A stretch of DNA of 33,390 nt from SVTX01 sp045658225 (lineage in GTDB: Bacteria; Bacillota; Clostridia; Oscillospirales; CAG-272). Below are positions 25,572 to 32,386 of the stretch, piece by piece. The position numbers were made by a program, and so were the translations under genes. The first letter of the stretch is position 1. Each line of letters opens with the position of its first letter. Below the pieces are notes generated by a model, which worked only from the letters and a program-made list of their open reading frames with translations, was not told where the DNA came from and ran no database searches. The stretch is from contig JAZOUO010000057.1 in assembly GCA_045658225.1 (NCBI GenBank), positions 1 to 33,390 on the forward strand, written 5' to 3'.

Positions 25572-26273
25572 TTATATTTTACCTTGCAGCTGAGTCTTTA
25601 GCTGAGAGATTATTTTTTTCTCAAGTCGGGAAATATAGGACTGAGATATGCCGAGGAAGTCCGCGACTTCTTTTTGAGTCATTTCGCGCTTGCCATAAAG
25701 TCCGTATCGAAGTTGAATTATTTGTTTTTCGCGTGGAGACAGGCTTTCCACGGCGGCGTATATCATTTTTGTTTCTTCCTCTCTCTCGATTGCAGCAGAC
25801 ACGGAATCCTCGTCGCTTCCGAGAATGTCCGAGAGCAAAAGCTCGTTGCCATCCCAGTCTACATTGAGTGGCTCATCGATTGACAGCTCGTTTGCGTGGC
25901 AGGAGTTTTTGCGGATATACATTAGTATCTCATTCTCAATACATCGGGACGCATACGTGGCGAGCTTGATGTTTTTATCCGCGCAAAAGGTATTTACCGC
26001 TTTTATAAGCCCTATAGTACCTATAGAGATAAGGTCCTCTATGTATATGCCTGTATTTTCAAATCTTTTTGCGATATAGACCACAAGTCTTAAATTATGC
26101 TCGATAAGAAGTGAGCGTGCTCGCTCGTCTGTTTTGATGTTGGCAATGGCTTCTGCCTCGTCCTCGGGAGAAAGCGGGGGCGGGAGCAGTTCGGGACCGT
26201 TTATGTAATAGATGCCTTGTTCTTTGAGCGAGAGAAATAACTTTTTTATTTTGAAAAACAAATTTTTTATCAT
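25572..26273 (-). CDS. sigE: Pro-sigma-E, early mother-cell sporulation sigma factor
   Basis: Directs mother-cell gene expression after asymmetric division. The 233-residue product begins with a basic, amphipathic pro-sequence (MIKNLFFKIKKLF...). IYYINGPELLPPPLSPEDE then matches the processing region of Bacillus SigE, where SpoIIGA would cut near Tyr22-Tyr23. Region 2 includes NLRLVVYIAKRFENTGIYIEDLISIGTIGLIKAVNTF and KLATYASRCIENEILMYIR. DEPLNVDWDGNELLLSDILG is a signature shared with Bacillus SigE. Region 4 has MTQKEVADFLGISQSYISRLEKKI. It starts 4 nt downstream of the spoIIGA stop, so the two are cotranscribed. The sigG gene often found next is absent; convergent sugar-transport genes lie there. 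Confidence 0.96.
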   Translation of the reverse strand: MIKNLFFKIKKLFLSLKEQGIYYINGPELLPPPLSPEDEAEAIANIKTDERARSLLIEHNLRLVVYIAKRFENTGIYIEDLISIGTIGLIKAVNTFCADKNIKLATYASRCIENEILMYIRKNSCHANELSIDEPLNVDWDGNELLLSDILGSDEDSVSAAIEREEETKMIYAAVESLSPREKQIIQLRYGLYGKREMTQKEVADFLGISQSYISRLEKKIISQLKTQLQGKI

Positions 26274-26277
26274 AATA

Positions 26278-27156
26278 TTAACCTCTGAACAGAGAATAGG
26301 GAATTATAGCGTCGTAGCCCTCGGCACTTTTTCCTATATCGCCAAGCGCGAACATTGCGTCGGGATGGATACTTTCCTGCTTTGAGCCGCGAGTGTATGT
26401 GAGAGTTATTCTGTCTGACCGAAGCAAGACTATGACACTCTTTCCAGACACTGTGCTTATAGGGGCTATACGCATACCGGAGTATGCTTTGGATTTGTTT
26501 GAAATTCCTGCGGTAAAGTCCTCTAAAATTTTGGTATCAACAAACCCGTCTGCAAGTCTGCGGTCAATTATTATGACGGGCCTGCCGCTTATCGGATCAC
26601 GAATAAGGTTTCCACTATCGGACATTCCATTGAATGTTTTTTCTTTGCCGTCGAATAGGATTTTGAGCTGGCAGGAGGTTATCTCTTTTTTCTTGAAAAT
26701 AAAATTGCCGCCAAAGGTTGCAAATATAGCGGCGAGCATTGCCAGCAAGGCAAATCCCCATACGGACAAACCATCGCTGTCTGCTATGACAAACGGCAAA
26801 TCAAGCTTATTTACAAGATTAAACAGCGCGGTCATAATACCGCCGACTGTCATTGAAACGAGAAAATATAACAGAGTTGCCAGCAATGTTTTTTTGAACT
26901 GCTTTTTTGTGTGAAACGCAACGATGCAAATAAGTCCGCACACCAATATGTCCGCGGCAAGCGCAAGCCCAGAGCCAACTGACAAAAACACGGATATTAC
27001 GGAATAGATCGCTCCAAGGAGTGATGCGAGTATCATTCTTTTTGGGGAGATCGCGCGCTTTAATATTTTTGCCGATATGTAAAGACAGAGATAATCCATA
27101 CTGAAATTGATGAGAAACAATATGTCAACGTAAACGTACGTTTCCGTATAAACCAC
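26278..27156 (-). CDS. spoIIGA: Pro-sigma-E processing aspartic protease
   Basis: Membrane protease that cleaves the pro-sequence of SigE at the division septum. Five or so membrane helices fill residues 8-150, beginning YVYVDILFLINFSMDYLCLYISAKIL, which aligns with the Bacillus SpoIIGA N terminus. The cytosolic protease domain carries Asp180 in SDSGNLIRDPISGRPVIIID, the catalytic Asp-Ser-Gly motif. The end, GYDAIIPYSLF, also fits. I place the start at a GTG (27156), because ATG codons further up would lie before the predicted promoter, and the alignment starts here. GGGAG abuts this GTG with unusually little spacing, so the start is uncertain. The resulting length, 292 residues, suits the family. 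Confidence 0.9.
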   Translation of the reverse strand: MVYTETYVYVDILFLINFSMDYLCLYISAKILKRAISPKRMILASLLGAIYSVISVFLSVGSGLALAADILVCGLICIVAFHTKKQFKKTLLATLLYFLVSMTVGGIMTALFNLVNKLDLPFVIADSDGLSVWGFALLAMLAAIFATFGGNFIFKKKEITSCQLKILFDGKEKTFNGMSDSGNLIRDPISGRPVIIIDRRLADGFVDTKILEDFTAGISNKSKAYSGMRIAPISTVSGKSVIVLLRSDRITLTYTRGSKQESIHPDAMFALGDIGKSAEGYDAIIPYSLFRG

Positions 27157-27174
27157 CTCCCAAGCTCTGATTTT

Positions 27175-27208
27175 ATTATACAGCACTCGCGAAAAAAATC
27201 TTGTCGTT
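27175..27208 (-). promoter_or_regulatory. Spo0A-type promoter candidate of spoIIGA-sigE
   Basis: The minus strand has TATAAT at 27175-27180, with no -35 hexamer at 17 bp. AACGACAA at 27201-27208 matches the 0A-box (TTCGACAA) at six of eight positions and sits around -33 to -40. The Bacillus spoIIG promoter, activated by Spo0A-P, has the same layout. The resemblance is by motif only. Confidence 0.4.
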
Positions 27209-27269
27209 TCCTGTATTGACGCACAAAAAATTAAGTGTGGAGGCAAATAAAGTTTTTTTTGAAAAGGTA

Positions 27270-27298
27270 TTGACAAGCAAGATAAAAAGTGATATAAT
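27270..27298 (+). promoter_or_regulatory. Consensus promoter of rpmE
   Basis: TTGACA (27270-27275) and TATAAT (27293-27298) at 17-bp spacing, with TGA before the -10 (extended -10). Both hexamers are perfect. Start of transcription near 27305. Confidence 0.92.
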
Positions 27299-27314
27299 AA
27301 ATCCACTTGTGAAA

Positions 27315-27334
27315 TCACTGTCAAAGAACAGTGA
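27315..27334 (+). promoter_or_regulatory. Hairpin in the rpmE leader
   Basis: TCACTGT (27315-27321) pairs with ACAGTGA (27328-27334) around a 6-nt loop, between the transcription start and the GAGGTG ribosome site. It could be a target for autoregulation by the ribosomal protein; this is inferred only from position and structure. Confidence 0.5.
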
Positions 27335-27359
27335 AGAAATTTTGTGAGGTGAAAAAAGA

Positions 27360-27569
27360 ATGAAACAGAACATCCATCCTAAGTATGAAGAGTGCGTAAT
27401 CAGATGCGCTTGCGGAGAATCGGTTACAACAAAGTCCACAAAGGGCGGCGAAATGAGAGTTGAAATTTGCTCCAAGTGTCACCCCTTCTTTACCGGTAAG
27501 CAGAAGTTTGTTGATGCCGGCGGACGTGTTGACAAGTTCAAGAGAAGACTTGAAAGCTCCAAAAAGTAA
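27360..27569 (+). CDS. rpmE: 50S ribosomal protein L31 (zinc-type)
   Basis: The 69-residue product begins MKQNIHPKYEECVIRCACGES. Cysteines at 16 and 18 and a C-x-x-C at 37-40 (EICSKCHPFFTGKQKFVDAGGRVDKFKRR) mark the zinc-binding C+ form of bL31, as opposed to the zinc-independent paralogue used under zinc limitation. bL31 bridges the large and small subunits. GAGGTG lies upstream of the ATG. It is monocistronic with a consensus promoter and a strong terminator, divergent from spoIIGA. Confidence 0.97.
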   Translation: MKQNIHPKYEECVIRCACGESVTTKSTKGGEMRVEICSKCHPFFTGKQKFVDAGGRVDKFKRRLESSKK

Positions 27570-27596
27570 TATCCGGAGGGATTTTACGGTTGCGAT

Positions 27597-27641
27597 AAAA
27601 GGATTGCGTGCGCTGATTTGCGCTAAACGCAATCCTTTTTT
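27597..27641 (+). terminator. Terminator of rpmE
   Basis: AAAAGGATTGCGT (27597-27609) pairs with ACGCAATCCTTTT (27627-27639). An inner GCGC/GCGC stem (27610-27613 with 27620-27623) and a TAA bulge lie inside, and the T run continues past the stem. Confidence 0.9.
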
Positions 27642-27712
27642 CTTTCAATCTTTTACAAAATCCTTTTAAGAAGACACAACTTGGGCAAAATACTTAAAAA
27701 GGTGGTGAATAT

Positions 27713-29014
27713 ATGTTAAATCACGAAGAAAATATAAAGTCAAAAGCTATACTTGTTGGCATTATTACGGATAAAAACACTGCGGGCGAGGTCGAAAAAT
27801 CTCTGTCCGAGCTTGAAAGACTGCTTGACACTGCGGGCGGTGAGGTTTTTGCGTACGTGACGCAGAGCAAGTCCACGCTTGAGGCGAGAACTCTTATCGG
27901 TAGCGGAAAAGTGCAGGAGATAGCCGAGCTTTGCAAAAACAACGGAGTAAAGCTTGTAATATTTGACGAGGAGCTTTCTCCCTCGCAAATAAGAAATCTT
28001 GAGGAGGACATAGGCGACGAGGTCAGAGTTATCGACCGTTCCATGCTCATCCTTGACATTTTTGCGCTCCACGCAGTCAGCGGTGAGGGTAAGCTTCAGG
28101 TCGAGCTGGCGCAGCTTAAATACACCGCGCCGAGACTTACGGGACAGGGAAAGGACTTGTCGCGTCTGGGCGGTGGTATTGGTACTCGCGGACCGGGTGA
28201 GTCAAAGCTTGAGTCGGATAGACGACACATGAAGAGAAGAATCACCGCGCTTGAGGAAGAACTCGCGGTGCTTGACAAAAACAGACGTACAATGCGCGTT
28301 TCGCGCGACAGAAGCGGTCTCCCTAAAATTGCGATAGTCGGATACACCAACGCGGGAAAATCCACGCTTCTTAACAAGCTGACAGACGCAGGAATTCTCG
28401 CGGAGGATAAGCTTTTTGCGACTCTTGACCCCACGACACGTAAATTCGAGCTTCCCGGCGGCGAGCAAGTACTCCTGACCGACACGGTAGGATTTATCCG
28501 CAAGCTTCCACATCATCTTGTAAACGCTTTCAAGTCCACGCTTGACGAGGCGGTGTATTCGGATATAATAATGATACTTTGCGACGCGTCCGACCCCGAA
28601 TGTTTGTCCCAGCTTGAGTGTACCGAAAGCACACTTGAGGAGCTCGGCGCAGGCGGAAAGCCCAGAATATACGTGTTTAACAAGTGCGATAAGGGAATTT
28701 TAGATGCGCCTCTGATGAACAGAAATTCAGACCGCAAGAACGTGGTGTTTATCTCCGCGCTGACGGGTCAGGGCTGTGACGAGCTTGCCGAGACTATACA
28801 AAAGGTCATTCACGAGGGCAAGACCAAGGTGACATTCAAGATTCCCAATTCCGAGCTTGGTGCGATGAATATACTCTACAAAAATGCAACTGTTGAGGAC
28901 GTGGAATACGGCGCGGACTGTGTGACAGTAATAGCGACGGTTGACGCAAAGACTCGCGGAATGCTTAAAAAATACGACGAAAATTATCCCGCAGGCAACG
29001 ATGAAGATTATTAA
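27713..29014 (+). CDS. hflX: Ribosome-associated GTPase HflX
   Basis: GTPase that binds the 50S subunit and splits stalled or hibernating ribosomes. The product has 433 residues. The N-terminal HflX domain ends in the glycine-rich signature GGGIGTRGPGE (153-163), followed by a coiled helical linker (165-200). The G domain has G1 GYTNAGKST (210-218), the G2 region ATLDPTTRKF, G3 DTVGF (257-261) and G4 NKCD at about 320. A small C-terminal domain follows. AAGGTGG precedes the ATG. It leads a compact run with yigZ, tatD and a MATE gene. Confidence 0.96.
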   Translation: MLNHEENIKSKAILVGIITDKNTAGEVEKSLSELERLLDTAGGEVFAYVTQSKSTLEARTLIGSGKVQEIAELCKNNGVKLVIFDEELSPSQIRNLEEDIGDEVRVIDRSMLILDIFALHAVSGEGKLQVELAQLKYTAPRLTGQGKDLSRLGGGIGTRGPGESKLESDRRHMKRRITALEEELAVLDKNRRTMRVSRDRSGLPKIAIVGYTNAGKSTLLNKLTDAGILAEDKLFATLDPTTRKFELPGGEQVLLTDTVGFIRKLPHHLVNAFKSTLDEAVYSDIIMILCDASDPECLSQLECTESTLEELGAGGKPRIYVFNKCDKGILDAPLMNRNSDRKNVVFISALTGQGCDELAETIQKVIHEGKTKVTFKIPNSELGAMNILYKNATVEDVEYGADCVTVIATVDAKTRGMLKKYDENYPAGNDEDY

Positions 29015-29052
29015 ACAAAAGTACAATATTATATAAAGGAAGGAAAATTCAG

Positions 29053-29691
29053 ATGGCAGAGCAATCAAAACCCGTGCTTTATACCACGCTTGAGGGTGAA
29101 GGACACGCCGAGTTTGAGGAGAGAAGGTCTCTCTTTATCGGACACGCCAAGCACGTGACGAGCGAGGACGAGGCTATGGAATTTGTCAAGAGTCTGAAAA
29201 AAGAATATTCCGACGCCACGCACAACGTTTGGGCGTACGTCTTAAAAGGCGGTATTATCGCCCGTTATTCCGATGACGGTGAGCCGCAGGGAACTGCGGG
29301 CGTGCCCACGCTTGATACTATCCGCAAGAGTGGAGTTGAGGACGCAGTCGTTGTTGTCACGCGTTATTTTGGCGGAATTTTGCTTGGCGCAGGCGGACTT
29401 GTCAGAGCCTACTCGCACGGCGCGAAAATTGCGCTGGATGCGGCGAAGATAATTACATATGAGAAATACTCTGTTTATTCGCTTGAATGCTCCTATTCCG
29501 ACTATCAGAGGTATGTTGTGCTTTTGCCGCAGTTCAACGCTATTGTTGATGATACCGATTTTTCAGACAAGGTCAAAATCACATTTGCGCTGAAAAGCGT
29601 GACGGTGTCTCCTCTGCTTGAAAAAATACAGGAGATGTCGGCGGGCAGAGACTGCCCCGAACTTCTGGGAGAGAGGTTTGATTACAGATGA
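29053..29691 (+). CDS. YigZ/IMPACT-family protein
   Basis: The product has 212 residues. The N-terminal UPF0029/Impact domain is clear: FEERRSLFIGHAKHV, then DDGEPQGTAGVPTL and the conserved VVVTRYFGGILLGAGGLVRAYS. A C-terminal ferredoxin-like DUF1949 domain follows (YSLECSYSDYQRYVVLLPQF onward). The molecular role of bacterial members is poorly known, while the eukaryotic IMPACT protein acts in translation control. GGAAGG precedes the ATG. It lies 38 bp after hflX, and its stop overlaps the tatD start (ATGA), suggesting coupling. Confidence 0.93.
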   Translation: MAEQSKPVLYTTLEGEGHAEFEERRSLFIGHAKHVTSEDEAMEFVKSLKKEYSDATHNVWAYVLKGGIIARYSDDGEPQGTAGVPTLDTIRKSGVEDAVVVVTRYFGGILLGAGGLVRAYSHGAKIALDAAKIITYEKYSVYSLECSYSDYQRYVVLLPQFNAIVDDTDFSDKVKITFALKSVTVSPLLEKIQEMSAGRDCPELLGERFDYR

Positions 29692-30506
29692 TAGATAAAA
29701 CTAAGCTTTTTGACACCCACGCGCATTATTACAGCCGCAAATTCTGTGAGCTTGACGGCGGCGCAGACGGGCTTTTGTCAAGCGCAGAATTTCAGAGTTC
29801 TGTGGGCTGTGTAGTCAATATAGGCGCGGACATTGAAACCTCAAAAGCCGTTGTAGAGCAAGCAAAACTTTATGATTTTATGTATGCTGCCGTGGGCATT
29901 CATCCCACCGATGCGCAGAACGTCTGCGGTGCTGACGTGCAGGGAAATATATCAAAAATTGAGGCTATGCTCTCTGACCCTGAGACTCGCAAAAATAACA
30001 AGATAGTGGCTATCGGCGAGATAGGCTTTGACTACTATTGGCAGCCTGTAAACCGTGAATTACAGTATGAATATTTCGAGCAGCAAATGAGACTTGCCGA
30101 AAAATATGACTTGCCCGTGATAATCCACGACCGCGATGCGCACGGAGACACCTTTGATATGATATGCCGTCACCCAAACGTGTGCGGCGTGCTGCATTCC
30201 TGCTCTATGAGCGACGAAATGGTGCGTCAGCTTTGCGAGCGCGGGTGGTATATATCCTTCTCGGGCACTGTGACGTTCAAAAATGCGAGCAAGGTCAAGG
30301 CAGCCTGCGCGGCAACGCGTATTGACAGACTCCTCTCGGAGACCGACGCGCCCTATCTTGCGCCTCACCCCTATCGCGGACAGATGAACAATTCTATTTT
30401 GATATCCAATACTGTCAGAGAAATGGCGGAGATACACAACGTCAGCTATGAGGAAATGATTAAAATTACAAACGAGAACGCGAGAAGATTTTTTAGAATA
30501 GATTAA
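29688..30506 (+). CDS. TatD-family metal-dependent hydrolase
   Basis: TIM-barrel amidohydrolase-type nuclease family, cytosolic, 272 residues. Metal ligands are visible: His11 and His13 in DTHAHYYS, Glu in AIGEIGFDYYW, His in PVIIHDRDAHGDT, His in CGVLHSCSM and Asp in SETDAPYLAPHPYRG. Known members act as 3'-5' exonucleases or D-aminoacyl-type deacylases; which applies here cannot be told. The ATG overlaps the stop of the yigZ-type gene, with GGGAGAGAGG upstream inside that gene. Confidence 0.93.
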   Translation: MIDKTKLFDTHAHYYSRKFCELDGGADGLLSSAEFQSSVGCVVNIGADIETSKAVVEQAKLYDFMYAAVGIHPTDAQNVCGADVQGNISKIEAMLSDPETRKNNKIVAIGEIGFDYYWQPVNRELQYEYFEQQMRLAEKYDLPVIIHDRDAHGDTFDMICRHPNVCGVLHSCSMSDEMVRQLCERGWYISFSGTVTFKNASKVKAACAATRIDRLLSETDAPYLAPHPYRGQMNNSILISNTVREMAEIHNVSYEEMIKITNENARRFFRID

Positions 30507-30509
30507 AAT

Positions 30510-31838
30510 ATGAAAATTCAGTTATCCGATCATTTTACTTATAAAAAGCTTTTAAGATTTACCTTGCCGAGTATAGTGATGATGGTGTTTTCGTCAATAT
30601 ACGGCGTGGTAGACGGTTTTTTCGTCTCAAACTTTGCGGGAGAGACGGAATTTGCCGCACTAAATTTCATATATCCGTTTATTATGATGCTTGGCGCGTT
30701 CGGCTTTATGTTCGGCACGGGCGGCTCGGCGCTCATATCCAAAACCATGGGCGAGGGAGATATGAAAAGGGCGAGAAGTCTTTTCTCGCTTGTGGTTTAC
30801 GTCTCTATCGCGACAGGCGTGGTCTTGTCGACGCTCGGAATAATATTTGTTCGTCCCGTTGCTATGCTTATGGGCGCGGAAGGAAAAATGCTTGAGGACT
30901 GCGTAATATACGGACGCATAATACTGCTTGCGCTCCCTGCGTTTATGCTTCAGATGGAGTTTCAGACCTTTTTCGTTATGGCGGAAAAGCCAAAGCTTGG
31001 TCTGTATGCCACGCTTGTAGCGGGAATTGCCAATATGGTGCTTGACGTGCTGCTTGTCGGCGTGCTTCCGTGGGGACTTATAGGCGCGGCGAGTGCGACG
31101 GCGATAAGTCAGCTTATCGGTGGAATTATTCCTCTTGTTTACTTTTTTAGACCCAACACAAGTCTTTTGCGTCTCGGCAAAGCGGAATATGACGGCAAGG
31201 CGCTTATAAAGACTTGCACGAACGGCTCGTCCGAGCTTATGAGCAACATTTCAATGTCGGTTGTTGGAATGCTTTACAATATTCAGCTTATGAGATATGC
31301 TGATCAGGCGGGTGTTGCAGCGTATGGTGTTTTGATGTACGTCAATTTTGCCTTTATTGCCATATTTATCGGTTATGTGGTTGGTGTTGCGCCCGTAATA
31401 AGCTATCATTACGGGGCGGGAAACACAGACGAGCTCAAAAGCCTTTTGAAAAAAAGCATTTTGCTTTTGTCGATAAGCTCGGTGGCGATGCTGTTGGCTG
31501 GAGAGCTTTTGGCTCTGCCTCTCTCACAACTGTTCGTCGGAAGCAATCCCGCACTGCTCCAAATGACGCTCCGAGGCTTCCGAATATTCTCGTTTTCATT
31601 CTTGTTTGCGGGGTTTGCGATATTCGGCTCTTCGTTCTTCACGGCACTCAACGACGGTCTTACATCAGCCATAATATCCTTCTTGCGAACACTCATATTC
31701 CAGACCGCAGCAGTAATGATTCTGCCGCTTATATGGGAGCTTGACGGCATCTGGGCGTCTATTATAGTTGCGGAGCTTATGGCGGTCGTCGTGACGGTAA
31801 TATTCCTTATTGCGAAAAGAAAAAAATATAGATACTAA
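30510..31838 (+). CDS. MATE-family efflux transporter
   Basis: The product has 442 residues and about twelve membrane helices in two related halves, the first starting LLRFTLPSIVMMVFSSIYGVVDGFFVSNFAG. That segment, with FGTGGSALISKTMGEGDMKRARSLFSL after it, is typical of the DinF/VmrA-like MATE branch. Such proteins exchange H+ or Na+ for organic cations, drugs or metabolites. There is no strong ribosome site before the ATG, which lies 3 nt after the tatD stop, so translation probably depends on coupling. Its TAA stop forms the first bases of the terminator palindrome. The substrate is unknown. Confidence 0.93.
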   Translation: MKIQLSDHFTYKKLLRFTLPSIVMMVFSSIYGVVDGFFVSNFAGETEFAALNFIYPFIMMLGAFGFMFGTGGSALISKTMGEGDMKRARSLFSLVVYVSIATGVVLSTLGIIFVRPVAMLMGAEGKMLEDCVIYGRIILLALPAFMLQMEFQTFFVMAEKPKLGLYATLVAGIANMVLDVLLVGVLPWGLIGAASATAISQLIGGIIPLVYFFRPNTSLLRLGKAEYDGKALIKTCTNGSSELMSNISMSVVGMLYNIQLMRYADQAGVAAYGVLMYVNFAFIAIFIGYVVGVAPVISYHYGAGNTDELKSLLKKSILLLSISSVAMLLAGELLALPLSQLFVGSNPALLQMTLRGFRIFSFSFLFAGFAIFGSSFFTALNDGLTSAIISFLRTLIFQTAAVMILPLIWELDGIWASIIVAELMAVVVTVIFLIAKRKKYRY

Positions 31839-31866
31839 AAAGGTGAACGCATGCGTTCACCTTTTT
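31837..31866. terminator. Perfect 30-bp palindrome, bidirectional terminator
   Basis: Arms 31837-31851 and 31852-31866 are exact complements (core GGTGAACGCA/TGCGTTCACC) with A runs and T runs outside. It begins within the MATE stop codon and ends 3 nt before the stop of the convergent small gene, so one hairpin serves both. Confidence 0.9.
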
Positions 31867-31868
31867 CT

Positions 31869-32120
31869 TTAGTCTTTTTCCATTCTCATTTTGCTATCGT
31901 TCATACGTTTGTTTTTATACCTATCAGCATACTCGTGCAGCGCGTTTTCGTTAATATTCAGCTTTGAGGATTCTGCTCTCGGTATATCCTTGGTTGACAG
32001 CTCTGTGTGCGCGCGGTTAGGCACGGGAGGGTCGGGAACGCCAAGCTCTTTTTCTATGTTAATTCTTCGTCTGCGTTGCTCCTCGGTCATTTTCTCTTTT
32101 TCGGTTTTCTTAGGGTCCAT
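31869..32120 (-). CDS. Small, highly charged protein, possible sporulation gene
   Basis: The product has 83 residues, is extremely hydrophilic and has no membrane segment. A Lys/Glu-rich start (MDPKKTEKEKMTEEQRRRR) is probably helical. A Pro-containing centre (GVPDPPVPNRAHTEL) and a second charged helix (ENALHEYADRYKNKRMNDSK) follow. I do not recognise the family. The gene looks real: AAGGAG lies 7 nt before the ATG and a sigma-G-like promoter lies just upstream. It is not a canonical alpha/beta or gamma SASP. A forespore role is inferred only from the promoter. Confidence 0.65.
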   Translation of the reverse strand: MDPKKTEKEKMTEEQRRRRINIEKELGVPDPPVPNRAHTELSTKDIPRAESSKLNINENALHEYADRYKNKRMNDSKMRMEKD

Positions 32121-32148
32121 TTTAATACTCCTTGATTTTATTTGTTTT

Positions 32149-32177
32149 TAGTATGTGCAAAACGAGAAAATTTATAC
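32149..32177 (-). promoter_or_regulatory. Sigma-G/F-like forespore promoter
   Basis: On the minus strand GTATA (32173-32177) and CATACTA (32149-32155) are 17 bp apart. They match the Bacillus sigma-G pattern (GYATA-type -35, CATNNTA-type -10). There is no TTGACA/TATAAT pair at this place. Transcription would begin near 32142, shortly before the AAGGAG of the small gene. Confidence 0.5.
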
Positions 32178-32258
32178 AAACAAAGGGCTTTGAGACTTTA
32201 AATTGTAAGAAATATACAAAATTAAGAGGACAAGTTCTACATATCCAATCAAAAAAAG

Positions 32259-32275
32259 TCAACAAAAAATGTTGA
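32259..32275 (+). promoter_or_regulatory. Inverted repeat over the -35 of the EF-G-like gene
   Basis: TCAACA (32259-32264) and TGTTGA (32270-32275) flank five A. The right arm overlaps the -35 hexamer at 32272, a position where a bound repressor would block RNA polymerase. Confidence 0.4.
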
Positions 32276-32300
32276 TTTTTGATGCGAAATACTGTATAAT
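32272..32300 (+). promoter_or_regulatory. Promoter of the EF-G-like gene
   Basis: TTGATT (32272-32277) is 17 bp from TATAAT (32295-32300). Transcription from near 32307 gives a leader of about 80 nt that contains a small hairpin ATCACG/CGTGAT (32355-32372). Confidence 0.75.
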
Positions 32301-32386
32301 TTATATATACCGTTTGTATTTTAGGTATTCAAATTTATTTATTATAGAAAGGTAATCACGGCTTTGCGTGATAAAGGAAAACTCCT

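Noticed and set aside
25352..25867. Plus-strand frame running from the intergenic element into sigE
   Set aside because: It crosses hairpins, the terminator palindrome and the antisense of sigE; it is a chance frame.
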